Below are positions 6,818 to 15,550 of a stretch of 64,000 nt of DNA, piece by piece. Position 1 is the stretch's first letter. Each line of letters starts with the position of its first letter. Under the pieces are notes generated by a model that was not told the origin of the DNA, searched no databases, and saw only the letters and a program-made list of their open reading frames with translations. The position numbers and the translations under genes are program-made. Origin of the DNA: Candidatus Poribacteria bacterium (GTDB taxonomy: Bacteria; Poribacteria; WGA-4E; GCA-2687025); NCBI GenBank assembly GCA_018644665.1, contig JABGQA010000090.1, positions 124,001 to 188,000 on the forward strand. Reading direction: 5' to 3'.

Positions 6818-8301
6818 CTAAACCCGTAGGGGAGGAACCGGTCGCGTGAGGCCCCGCTGAGGACGGCGTCTTGGAATCGCCGCATCATGAGCGGGTACTT
6901 TGCGTCGAGCGCAGTGGCAATCGGTTGCACCGCGACCGACCCGGGCGAATCGACATCGACGATATCCAGGTGTTCGTCCAGATTTGCCGGGTTGGCCATC
7001 GCGTTCGACCGGTAGACGACCACGGCGTCCAGCGATCCCGCACGGATCTGGTTTACCAGGAAGTCGCCCGTTGCGGCGTCCAGCTTCCGGTTGTCTACGA
7101 CCGCGGTCCATAGGCCGGCGCCCTCAAGCATGCGCTTGGTTAGGGCGCCCAAGGCCGAGTTCTCAGGATGCGCGAGGCCGACCTGAAGGTCCGCTCGCGC
7201 GAGGTCCGCGAGGGAACTCACGGCGTGCGGGTTCCCCTTGCGCACTAGAATCACGATGTCGTTCTCGGTCAGGGGTGTCGCCGTCGTGAAGCGATCCTGC
7301 ACTTGCTCCATGAACGACGTATCGCACGACACGTACGCGGCCGGGGTTGCCCCCGACTCCATCTGCGCGACGAGTATCCCGCAACCGTTGTACACCGTGT
7401 TGACCGTGACTCCCTCTCGTTCCTCGAACGCGGAGATCACGCCGGCTAAGCCGGGCCGCAGCATGGCGCCGCTGAAGACTAGTAGCTCTGGGCTCTCCTC
7501 CCACGGGTCGCCCGCCACGGGCTCGTAGCCGTGCTGTTCGAACTCGGGGAGACCGGCATCGACTCCCCCGAGGTACCGGGCGAACTTCAGCGCTGCGGTT
7601 GGGTGCTCACTCGTCCGCAGAATGCCGATGGTGATCTGCATCGCCTCGGCGTCGAACTCCGGCACGTGGACGCCGTCGAGTCCGTCGTATTGGTTCGCCG
7701 TGGCATCCCATATAACGCCCGCGTCGACAGCCCCCAGGCGCACGTCGTTGGCGACATCGTTGACCGTGGGCTTGAAGACCCGCGCGTGGTGGCTCAGCGC
7801 GGCCCAATGCCCGGTCGCGGTCAGGATGCGCTTTGTGTTCTTCCCCACAGAGGCCGCGTCGGGGTTCGCGAGGGCGACCTCGACGTCCTCACGCAGTAGG
7901 TCGTCGATCGTCACAATGCCCTTGGGGTTGCTCGCGGCCACCGCGATGACGGGCCGCATCCGCGCCACGGGCAGGATCTCGGCGACGAGGCCGAGGTCCC
8001 TCGCCCGCTCGAGGTAAGTCTCGTCCGCGGCCAGATACAGATCTCCCGTGCTCGCGATCTGCAGACTGCTCAGCAGCGTGCCCGACCCGCCATACTGGAT
8101 CTGCGTCACCACGCCGTAGCGCCTGCTGTATTCGGCTGCGATTGCTTCGACCGGCGGCTGCATGCCTGCAGCGCAATACAGGGTCAGTGACGCGGTCGGC
8201 CCAGAGTCTTGCCGACCGCAGCCCTGGACGAGTACAAGCCCGGCGGCCAGGGTCAGGGCGACAAGAGCCGCCCTCGGCCCGGCAGAGCGCCTACAGGTCA
8301 T
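6796..8301 (-). CDS. Double-headed ModA/WtpA-like substrate-binding lipoprotein
   Basis: About 501 residues with a lipoprotein signal (lipobox V-Q-G-C, Cys28), then two consecutive type-II periplasmic binding domains, each about 225 residues: roughly 39-266 (L-T-L-Y-C-A-A-G ... A-N-P-D-A-A-S-V-G-K) and 271-498 (L-L-V-F-S-G-A-M ... A-H-P-E-N-S-A-L-G). Both carry the (G/A)-x-A-x-P-(D/E)-x-(A/S)-x-x-G oxyanion-cleft signature of molybdate/tungstate binders. Family members normally have one such domain, so this looks like a tandem duplication and fusion. The start is ATG at 8301; GTG at 8307 is the alternative. It overlaps the propeller fusion gene upstream and the permease downstream, so translation is probably coupled. 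Confidence 0.85.
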   Translation of the reverse strand: MTCRRSAGPRAALVALTLAAGLVLVQGCGRQDSGPTASLTLYCAAGMQPPVEAIAAEYSRRYGVVTQIQYGGSGTLLSSLQIASTGDLYLAADETYLERARDLGLVAEILPVARMRPVIAVAASNPKGIVTIDDLLREDVEVALANPDAASVGKNTKRILTATGHWAALSHHARVFKPTVNDVANDVRLGAVDAGVIWDATANQYDGLDGVHVPEFDAEAMQITIGILRTSEHPTAALKFARYLGGVDAGLPEFEQHGYEPVAGDPWEESPELLVFSGAMLRPGLAGVISAFEEREGVTVNTVYNGCGILVAQMESGATPAAYVSCDTSFMEQVQDRFTTATPLTENDIVILVRKGNPHAVSSLADLARADLQVGLAHPENSALGALTKRMLEGAGLWTAVVDNRKLDAATGDFLVNQIRAGSLDAVVVYRSNAMANPANLDEHLDIVDVDSPGSVAVQPIATALDAKYPLMMRRFQDAVLSGASRDRFLPYGFRWIAETQ

Positions 8302-11113
8302 TGCCACCCCACCGCGCCTTGGGGATGTACGCGACCGATGTCTGGATGGAGTGCGTGCATGAGCACCCGGCGCTCTGCTCAGGAGCCAGGAGGAGGCCGC
8401 CCGCGGGCAGCATTCCGAGCCAGCACCCTCCGCGCACTCCGGGGATCTCGGTACGGACGCCAGTCTCGAGATCCCACATGCCGTGGAACTCGTAGCGTCG
8501 GAAGATTGTGTCCGTCGACGCCGACATCACGCCACAGCCGTGGAAGTCGAATTCATCCACCCGCACAACGGCCCCCGACTGCAGGTCGAAGATGTGCTTG
8601 TTCACGTAGACGCGGTCCTTCACGACCACGGGATGATCCAGATGCCCGCTGTGGTGCGTCTTCTTGGTCACCTCTGCATGCGTCCAGAGTTCAGCGCCGT
8701 TCGCTGTGTCGAACCCGTATGTGCGGAACCGCTTGCCCTTGTCGCTCCCCGCGGCGACGAGCACGCCGTCCGTCGCGGCGAGATAGAGCATGTAGCGGTT
8801 GACATTCAGTTCGGTCGGCGCCGACCACTCCTCGGCTCCCGCCGCCAGGCTGATCGCAGTGATTCTCAGATCTCCCGGGAGATCGGCCAGCCGCCCGGCG
8901 CCGTTGGGTTTATGCGCTGCGTCTCGCGTCTCCACGAAGTACACAGAGTCGCCCTGTACAGCGATGGTGGAGTTGACGATCACGCCGTGGTCGTACCGCC
9001 ATAGCTCCTCACCAGTATGCCGATCGAACGCGAACATGTACTCGCTCGTGACCTTGCCCACATCGCTCTGGGAGTCGCCCTCAAACCACTCGCCCTGGTC
9101 GCCGAGGTAGTCCCCGCCGACAGGGGTAGCGCTCGCGAGAAGCGTGTCGCCGACGACCCCGACATAGCCCCAGGCCATCTCGACGCCTTGGTACTCGCGC
9201 TCGGGGATGGTGAACAGGATGTCGCGCGCGCCCGTCTGTGCGTTGATGCCGTAGCAGTGTGGTCCGGCCGCGAGGTACAGGTAGTCGTCCGCGGCGGTCT
9301 GATTGCTGCTCGCCCTGGGCATGTTCGATCTACGTATGTGCGGCGCCTGGAAGGACCACAGCACCGCGCCGTTGTAGGCATCCATGCCGAAGAAGACACG
9401 GTTGCCTTGCACGAACAGGCGGCCGTCTGTCGACAGCGGAGCCGGGTTGCGCGGGCCTCGATCGGGCATCGGGCGCGGGCCGGGCCGGCCGAACCAGAGC
9501 ACGTCTACATCGCCGCGCAACAGTTCGTCCTCGCTGCACGCTGTGTTGTTCGCGGAGCCGTACTGGTGGGACCACTCCCCCGCGCCAGGCAGCGCTGGCC
9601 GTGAGTGCGTCCAATACACGCCGTCGGCTACATCCCACTCGTCGTCAGACGGCGTGATGCCAGCCTTCCCAAGCCAAGTGGTTAGGTCCGCGCGCGACGC
9701 ATCGTCGCCACCCACGTAAGCCAGGCCGCCGTACGGCCGCAATACGCGGTAGACCTCGGCGGCCGCCGGGGACGCCGAACCTCCGTCGGCCGTGGCGGAC
9801 ACCACGACGTTCGCGAAGTATGGCCCGAACGGGAGGGCGTCGTAGTCTGCGCGCATGACACTAACGCCGTCTCCGTAGACGCCCGCATCGTCCAGCGCCT
9901 CGCGAGCGGCTGCCACACGGCCGGGGTCGGGATCTACGACGATGACCTGCATGTCGGTCTGCTGGGCCAACCCATACGCCAGGGCGCCGCGGCCGGCCCC
10001 CAGCACCAGGCAGTAGCCCGCCCCTGCGGGGGCAGCGAGTGCCACGCGCGACGCCAACGCCAGCTCGGGCTCGTCCTGCTTCTCGGCGAACGCGTGCGTC
10101 GCACGGCGCGCGTGCGCCGTGTAGTTGAACGTGGAGTCGAACTCGAACGCTTCCGTGGTCAGGTTGTCGCCGTCGCCAGCGTCGCCCATGATGCGGAACG
10201 CGTGCATGCGATCCGCGACGATGTCGGACACCACGACGGCATGCTCCGTGGTCATCGTCGCGTCGGAATACGTGTGCATATGCGCGGCGTCAGGGCCCGC
10301 CTCGACGACCGACGTCATCGGCTCCGCGGTGTGCCAGGTGACGCGCGCTGCGTGGCGCGAAACGAACTCAACGAACGGCCCTGCGATCTCAAGGTACGGG
10401 CCGAACACTTCCCGCGGCGGTTGGGGCAGCGTCACACGCTTGGATGACATGCGTCCGCGCATCTCGCCTGCGGATCCGGCGTGGTCGTGGATGTTCAGCT
10501 CGTGGATCAGGCCGCGCAACCGCCGGCCTTCCTCACCAGCGAGGCCTCCCCCAATGACGAGGTCCATGTCGGGCCCGCCGGGGGATCCGTCGTTGATTTC
10601 GTCCAAGCGTCCGAACTCCTGCCCGTTGACGAAGATCCGCGCGCGCGCGCCATCGAACGTGCCAACGACGTAGTACCACGCGTCGGCGAGCAGCGGCTCC
10701 CGAGACGTCGCCTGCGCCATGGCTCCGCGCTTCGAGGTACCGACCGAGAACGTGAACCGATCTAGTACGCGCGCCAACGTAAAGCCATCGTACCCGTCGT
10801 AGGTGCTCGCGATATTGGCGGAGCCCTCGACAGACGTCGCGAGGACCCATGTCTCGACGCTGAATGCAGGTCCCTCAATCGCGACGCCGGTCATCCGCAC
10901 ACTGTTAGCCACGCCGTCGAAGACGAGAGCTCCAAAGCCTGACGTGGCGATCCGGGTCTCCCCGCTTACCACGCCGTCGATCCCTCCGCTCGTCGCCGTC
11001 ACGGACCCATCAGCCGACACATGTTCTGCGTCGAAGCGCCATTCGTACACCGGGGCAGCCCAGACGACCGTTGCTGCCAGGCCGAGCGCAAGTGACAGCA
11101 CCCAGGATTTCAT
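8291..11113 (-). CDS. Secreted LamG - Fn3-like - methyltransferase-fold - PQQ-type beta-propeller protein
   Basis: 940 residues from ATG 11113, chosen because AGGGGAAGG lies just upstream and a classic signal peptide follows (cleavage near A-A-P, residue 20). Domains in order: a LamG/concanavalin domain (about 22-215), a beta-sandwich like the purple-acid-phosphatase N-domain (240-330), a class I SAM-methyltransferase fold (365-490, with glycine loop L-V-L-G-A-G-R-G and acidic V-V-D-P-D), and a PQQ-type beta-propeller (about 515-940) with repeated D-x-x-(T/N)-G-x-x-L-W blades. A C-S-C-T-H motif is near the end. A methyltransferase fold in an exported protein is odd, as SAM is cytosolic; the domain may only bind or be structural. 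It starts just after the simple propeller gene and overlaps the binding-protein gene by 11 bp or more. Enzymatic role unknown. Confidence 0.8.
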   Translation of the reverse strand: MKSWVLSLALGLAATVVWAAPVYEWRFDAEHVSADGSVTATSGGIDGVVSGETRIATSGFGALVFDGVANSVRMTGVAIEGPAFSVETWVLATSVEGSANIASTYDGYDGFTLARVLDRFTFSVGTSKRGAMAQATSREPLLADAWYYVVGTFDGARARIFVNGQEFGRLDEINDGSPGGPDMDLVIGGGLAGEEGRRLRGLIHELNIHDHAGSAGEMRGRMSSKRVTLPQPPREVFGPYLEIAGPFVEFVSRHAARVTWHTAEPMTSVVEAGPDAAHMHTYSDATMTTEHAVVVSDIVADRMHAFRIMGDAGDGDNLTTEAFEFDSTFNYTAHARRATHAFAEKQDEPELALASRVALAAPAGAGYCLVLGAGRGALAYGLAQQTDMQVIVVDPDPGRVAAAREALDDAGVYGDGVSVMRADYDALPFGPYFANVVVSATADGGSASPAAAEVYRVLRPYGGLAYVGGDDASRADLTTWLGKAGITPSDDEWDVADGVYWTHSRPALPGAGEWSHQYGSANNTACSEDELLRGDVDVLWFGRPGPRPMPDRGPRNPAPLSTDGRLFVQGNRVFFGMDAYNGAVLWSFQAPHIRRSNMPRASSNQTAADDYLYLAAGPHCYGINAQTGARDILFTIPEREYQGVEMAWGYVGVVGDTLLASATPVGGDYLGDQGEWFEGDSQSDVGKVTSEYMFAFDRHTGEELWRYDHGVIVNSTIAVQGDSVYFVETRDAAHKPNGAGRLADLPGDLRITAISLAAGAEEWSAPTELNVNRYMLYLAATDGVLVAAGSDKGKRFRTYGFDTANGAELWTHAEVTKKTHHSGHLDHPVVVKDRVYVNKHIFDLQSGAVVRVDEFDFHGCGVMSASTDTIFRRYEFHGMWDLETGVRTEIPGVRGGCWLGMLPAGGLLLAPEQSAGCSCTHSIQTSVAYIPKARWGGNDL

Positions 11114-11132
11114 CGCGCGCCTTCCCCTCATG

Positions 11133-12533
11133 TCAGCGCCTCGCCATTCGGGCGTCTGCAAAGCAATGGATCGCGCCGGTATCGGTGCTGACGTACACGC
11201 GGCCGTTCGCCGCGGCCAGCCCGTACGCGAGTCCATCAACCTTACCCACCCACAGCTCGTCGCCGCTGGCGGCCGCGTACGCGGCGACAGCTCCCTCCCC
11301 GCCGGCGATCACCGCCGACCCCGTCGCCAAGAGCGAGAGAGGGTAGTCGCATTCGACTTGCCACTTGTAGCACGCGCGCATGTCATCGGCCAGCGCGTCG
11401 ACCTCGTCCGCGAGCGCGGCAATCTGCGTCCGCAACTCCCGCCGCTCGGCCGCCGGAGCATCCTCCGCCAAGGCCTTGAGCGCCTCCTGCGCCGTGGACT
11501 TCTGTGCGTTCTTGGCCTTGCGGGCCTCTGCGAGATCCAAGTATCGAGAGCGATCCAGCGCCTGCAACCCAGTGTCGGTGTGCAGGTAAGACAGTGCGGG
11601 TGTCACGATCATGTGGTTGCCGTCGAAACTGGCGATCTGGTCGGCGCCGCCGTCGCCGAAGACGCCCATCTGTCCCGTCTTCCCAGGGCCGTACAGCAGC
11701 GTGTCGCCGGTGAGTAGCGCATACGTGCCACCGCCACCGCCACCGACCTGGAACAGACGCTCGCCGTCGGCGATGCTGCACACGACCGGCTTCTCGCGGC
11801 CCGTCGTCACATAGAGCCGGGACGCGGACGCGAGCATGTAGCCCTGCGCGGCAAGATCCTCGAGAGGGTTCTTCCAGAGCTCCTCGCCGGTGGCGGCGTT
11901 CATCGCGCACAGGTACACGGTCTCAGACGGAAACACGCCCGCGCAGCAGTACGCGATGTCGTCGATGACGACGACGCCCGTACGTATCGGCCACAGCGAG
12001 ATCACGCGGCCGTTTCCGGGGACGCGTCGGTCGCTCGGCCCCGGTCGATGCTTCCACACCTCGGAGCCGTCGTCGGTATCCAGGCAGTACACGTACCCGT
12101 CGTCCGACCCAACGTACACCTTGCCGTCATAGACCGACGGGGCGAGGCGCACGGGACCCTCGGTGAACACTGACCACCGTTCGTCACCCGTGGTGGCGTC
12201 GAGGCAGTACACCTTGTCGTCCACGGACGACCCGAAGTACACGGAGTCGCCGACAACGGCGACGTCCAGCGCCTTGTCGAACATCATCCGGTCCTTGAGC
12301 CCGAAGGTCTTGGACCACCCGTCCCACTTAGCCGGGCCGGGCCAGGCTTGCGTTGGCGGGGTCGGCGCGTGGTACGCCCACACCTCCGTGAGCGGCAGTT
12401 CCAGCGGCTCGGCGGTCGCCGCGCTACGCGCGTAGTCCCGGGCGTACGTGGGCCAGTCGTCGGCAGATGCTCCGCCTACAATCCACAGCGCCACGGTGAC
12501 GCATAGGCCCAGTCTACAAGTCCTGCCAGCCAT
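11133..12533 (-). CDS. Secreted PQQ-like beta-propeller protein with coiled-coil insert
   Basis: 466 residues. Signal peptide ends near G-G-A-S-A-D-D. Propeller blades show V-Y-C-L-D-A-T-T-G-D-E-R-W and V-Y-C-L-D-T-D-D-G-S-E-V-W type repeats (BamB/PQQ-dehydrogenase fold). Between blades, about 332-387, sits an Ala/Glu/Lys/Arg-rich stretch that should form a coiled coil, followed by a Cys-containing segment. The start is ATG 12533 with GAGGG seven bases upstream. I see no calcium/PQQ active-site signature, so a scaffold or sensor is as likely as a dehydrogenase. It lies 13-19 bp from its neighbours, between the ABC genes and the larger propeller fusion. Confidence 0.8.
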   Translation of the reverse strand: MAGRTCRLGLCVTVALWIVGGASADDWPTYARDYARSAATAEPLELPLTEVWAYHAPTPPTQAWPGPAKWDGWSKTFGLKDRMMFDKALDVAVVGDSVYFGSSVDDKVYCLDATTGDERWSVFTEGPVRLAPSVYDGKVYVGSDDGYVYCLDTDDGSEVWKHRPGPSDRRVPGNGRVISLWPIRTGVVVIDDIAYCCAGVFPSETVYLCAMNAATGEELWKNPLEDLAAQGYMLASASRLYVTTGREKPVVCSIADGERLFQVGGGGGGTYALLTGDTLLYGPGKTGQMGVFGDGGADQIASFDGNHMIVTPALSYLHTDTGLQALDRSRYLDLAEARKAKNAQKSTAQEALKALAEDAPAAERRELRTQIAALADEVDALADDMRACYKWQVECDYPLSLLATGSAVIAGGEGAVAAYAAASGDELWVGKVDGLAYGLAAANGRVYVSTDTGAIHCFADARMARR

Positions 12534-12549
12534 CACATGGCCCTCGCCG

Positions 12550-13206
12550 TCATGGTGTCTCCTCGGATTCGATCCGCCCGCTTGCCATCCGCACGTGGCG
12601 GTCGCAGTAGGTCAAAGCGGCGGAACCGTGCGTCACCAGCACAAGCGTGCCGCCCGCGCTGTGATACGACGCCAGTATGTCCAGAACCGCGGTCTCGTTC
12701 TCAGGGTCGAGGCTACCCGTGGGTTCATCCGCGAGGATGACTGGCGGCTCGTTTACCAGCGCCCGCGCGATCGCAGCCCTCTGCCGTTCGCCCGCGCTCA
12801 GTTCCGCCGGCCTGTGCGTCTGCCGATCGGTCAGGCCCACGCTGTCTACGAGCGCCGCGGCCCGCTCACGATGGGCGCCCCGGGAGGCGAGCAGGACATT
12901 GTCCAACACGCTCAGGTACGGCACGAGGTGGAACATCTGGAACACAAAGCCGATGTTGCCCGCCCGGAATGCGGCACGTTCCGACGTGGTCGCCGCGTAC
13001 ACGTCCGTCCCGTTCACGGTGACCGCCCCGCGAGTGGGCCGAAGCATACCACCCAACGCCATCAGAAGCGTGGACTTGCCGCAGCCGCTCGCGCCGTTCA
13101 CTACGACGTATTCCCCGGCGTGGGCCGAGAACGAGACATCCAACAGCGCACCGACTGCGCTCGGCCCGCGCCGGTACTCCTTCGACACGCCGATGGCGTC
13201 AATCAT
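12550..13206 (-). CDS. ABC transporter ATPase, MacB/LolD type
   Basis: 218 residues with Walker A G-A-S-G-C-G-K-S-T (38-46), Q-loop F-V-F-Q-M-F-H-L-V-P, signature L-S-A-G-E-R-Q-R, Walker B V-I-L-A-D-E-P-T-G-S-L-D, and switch His in V-T-H-G. The H-L-V-P-Y-L-S-V-x-D-N-V pattern is specific to LolD, MacB and FtsE-type ATPases, which power extraction of lipoproteins or peptides rather than import. The partner permease lies 2 bp upstream and two secreted propeller proteins follow downstream. Confidence 0.87.
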   Translation of the reverse strand: MIDAIGVSKEYRRGPSAVGALLDVSFSAHAGEYVVVNGASGCGKSTLLMALGGMLRPTRGAVTVNGTDVYAATTSERAAFRAGNIGFVFQMFHLVPYLSVLDNVLLASRGAHRERAAALVDSVGLTDRQTHRPAELSAGERQRAAIARALVNEPPVILADEPTGSLDPENETAVLDILASYHSAGGTLVLVTHGSAALTYCDRHVRMASGRIESEETP

Positions 13207-13208
13207 GC

Positions 13209-14354
13209 CTATTCGCCCACTAGGGCTGCGGCCGGATCCTGGCTCGCGGCCATGACTATAGGGATGAAGCTCGACGCGAGCGTGAACGCCGGCGCGAGCA
13301 GGAGTGCCAGCGCTAGTAGCACGCCGTCGGGTCGGATGGCTTTGGCGGTCACCTCGAAGACAGCCGGCCCTACTAGCAACGCCGCGCTCGTGCCGGCGCC
13401 GTACCCTACTGCCGCGGCGGCCAGGCCTACGAGCGCAGCCTTGCCGGCGAACAGCGTCACTACCGTGCCTGACCCGTACCCGAGGGCGCGCAGGACGCCG
13501 AGTTCGCCTCGTCTAGCGCGGACGTTCAGCGCGGACAGGACGCACAGCCAGGCGGCGCACACCATCAACACAGTGGGCACCAGCACGCGCGCGTAAGTCT
13601 CAGTAGTGCGCCGTTGACGGGCGCGCGCCTCGGCCATGTCGCTTACCAGGTAGACATTCGCCTCTGGAGCAACGCGCTCCAGTTCCGCACGCAGGATCGC
13701 TTGCGGGTCCTCATCGGGTGTGAGGCACAGGCAGTCGATGGCCTTGATTTCGTTTACCTGTCCCGCGAGTCCCAGCACACGCTGCGCGTCCTCCAGGGAG
13801 GACATCACTCGCATGTCATCGAGGCTCCCGCTCTGTGGAGTGACCCGCGCGACTCGAAATGGCTGGCCCAGCACGGTCAGGGTATCCCTTCGCTTAACGC
13901 CCAGCCGCTGTGCGACCTCGTACCCAACGTGCACGGTTCCCACCTCCACAGCGCTGCTCATGACGGGCTTCTCGCGGCCCGGCGGGAACAGTTCGCCCGA
14001 AACCCCCGTCAGGACCACGGACACGCCGTCGACGTCGACGCGCTGCTGGAGCGTCGCTACGAGGTGGTTGTAGGCGATCGTGTCCTGTTCTGCCAGCCGG
14101 TGCACGACGTCGAATGGCATCGTGTGGTCGGAGTAGCCTTCAAGGTACATGCGGGCCGCATCGGTCTCGCGTGGGACGATTCGGACGTTAAACCCCATGT
14201 CGCGCATGACACGTCGGGTTTCGCGCCGCGCCGCGGCCTGAGTCATCACGAGGAAGACGCACATCGTGACGGCGAGACAAGCCGCCAGAGCGCTCAGGGT
14301 TGTGTTGACCCGAGCGTGGGCCAACTCCAGGCCGATCAGTCGCAGAATCCGCAT
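13209..14354 (-). CDS. FtsX/MacB-type ABC transporter permease
   Basis: 381 residues with an N-terminal membrane helix (about 18-40), a large extracytoplasmic domain (40-255) and three C-terminal helices, the layout of MacB/LolCE-type mechanotransmission permeases. The C-terminal FtsX motif reads R-A-R-R-G-E-L-G-V-L-R-A-L-G-Y-G. The periplasmic part holds one C-L-C motif. Its ATG overlaps the stop of the preceding anchored-protein gene by one base (TAATG), so those two and the ATPase are a unit. MacB-like exporters do not carry substrate through the membrane but transmit force to periplasmic partners; the preceding gene is a good candidate partner. Confidence 0.85.
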   Translation of the reverse strand: MRILRLIGLELAHARVNTTLSALAACLAVTMCVFLVMTQAAARRETRRVMRDMGFNVRIVPRETDAARMYLEGYSDHTMPFDVVHRLAEQDTIAYNHLVATLQQRVDVDGVSVVLTGVSGELFPPGREKPVMSSAVEVGTVHVGYEVAQRLGVKRRDTLTVLGQPFRVARVTPQSGSLDDMRVMSSLEDAQRVLGLAGQVNEIKAIDCLCLTPDEDPQAILRAELERVAPEANVYLVSDMAEARARQRRTTETYARVLVPTVLMVCAAWLCVLSALNVRARRGELGVLRALGYGSGTVVTLFAGKAALVGLAAAAVGYGAGTSAALLVGPAVFEVTAKAIRPDGVLLALALLLAPAFTLASSFIPIVMAASQDPAAALVGE

Positions 14355-15535
14355 TACAGTGCCCGGCGTGACCGCACGAAGACGAAGGCGCCGCCGCCGA
14401 GCGCCATGAGCACGATCGCGGCCGCGGTTGCGCCTATCGGTAGGCCCGTGGAGTCGTCTGGACCCCCGAGCGAGGCATCCGCGGCGCCCACATCGTTCAC
14501 CGGCTGCAAGCCGGCCGCGGCCGCGCTCACGCTGTTCCCACCGACGACGAGTTCCGTGTACCCGAAGGCCCCGTCGCCGGAATCCGTCGGCGAATCTGTC
14601 AGGATCGACGGTCGGTTCACGATGCGACCAACCTCAGCGATTACCAACGGATTGCCAGGGTCGAAGTCGAGCGACTCGAGGGCTAGAGTTTCGTCCTGCG
14701 TGTCCCAGTAGTGAGGGACCATCATGCCCTGCATCCACGCACGGTCGAGGGTGCACTCGCAGTCCTGACCGACCAGGTCGAGCATCTTGAACAGCGCGTC
14801 TTCGGTCGCCCCAGGGACGGTCAGCACGCCGGCCAGCCGGCGCATACGGCCGAAGAGGGCGACGACGTAGGCATCGTTCTCGTGCGCGCGTTCGATGCCC
14901 AGCGACCAGAGCAACACCGCCTCCTCGGCGGAGCGGTCTGCCGTGATGACCACGGTGTATGGCGGCTTCGCTATGGGCTTGGGAAGCTGGTCCATCCCGT
15001 CCCGCACGCGCTCCGTCGCGTCCGCCGCGATGCGCGCCGCGCGTCGGTTCCCGTCGGCCGAGGCCCCTTCGACGAGGAGGATGATCGAGTGCGCGTCGAA
15101 CATCCGGCGTCGTATCTGCCGACGAGTGCGAGACGTCGCGACAGATTCGATGGCGGCCCAGATGTCGTCGGTTGACGGATTAGGCGTTTCGCCCAGGGGC
15201 AACGACATCGTCCGGCCGTCCGGCGATACCAGGACCATGCGCGGCAACGGGCCGGCGACATCGCAGGCGGACAGGTGGTCTGGGTCAACACCCACGTCGA
15301 CAACCTCGCCCGTGACGTTCGCGTCGAGGAACACTGCCGCGGCGGCCGCCGCTATATCAGCACGCGTCTCGGCCGACGTGTCCGCGCCCACGTGGATATA
15401 GACGTGATAGGGGTCCGGCAGGATATCGACGAAGGCGACATCGCGCACGGAGTATTTGCACGCCCCCGCCTCGCCCGCGATGGCGGACAGCAGGGCGCAC
15501 GCAACAGCAATGGTCGCCTTCGCGCATCTCATCAT
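14354..15535 (-). CDS. Unknown secreted protein with C-terminal membrane anchor
   Basis: 393 residues. Signal peptide (about 1-24), then mature start A-C-K-Y-S-V-R-D-V-A-F-V-D. The body alternates strands and helices and may hold two related halves (V-L-V-S-P-D-G-R near 105 and V-V-A-L-F-G-R near 228). There is a C-E-C motif near 260, and a single C-terminal helix with positive cap (about 366-393) for anchoring. I do not recognise an enzyme family. It is translationally coupled to the MacB-like permease, so it is a likely partner or substrate of that ABC unit. Start ATG 15535 has AAGGGA five bases upstream. Confidence 0.7.
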   Translation of the reverse strand: MMRCAKATIAVACALLSAIAGEAGACKYSVRDVAFVDILPDPYHVYIHVGADTSAETRADIAAAAAAVFLDANVTGEVVDVGVDPDHLSACDVAGPLPRMVLVSPDGRTMSLPLGETPNPSTDDIWAAIESVATSRTRRQIRRRMFDAHSIILLVEGASADGNRRAARIAADATERVRDGMDQLPKPIAKPPYTVVITADRSAEEAVLLWSLGIERAHENDAYVVALFGRMRRLAGVLTVPGATEDALFKMLDLVGQDCECTLDRAWMQGMMVPHYWDTQDETLALESLDFDPGNPLVIAEVGRIVNRPSILTDSPTDSGDGAFGYTELVVGGNSVSAAAAGLQPVNDVGAADASLGGPDDSTGLPIGATAAAIVLMALGGGAFVFVRSRRAL

Positions 15536-15550
15536 ACGGTCCCTTCGACA

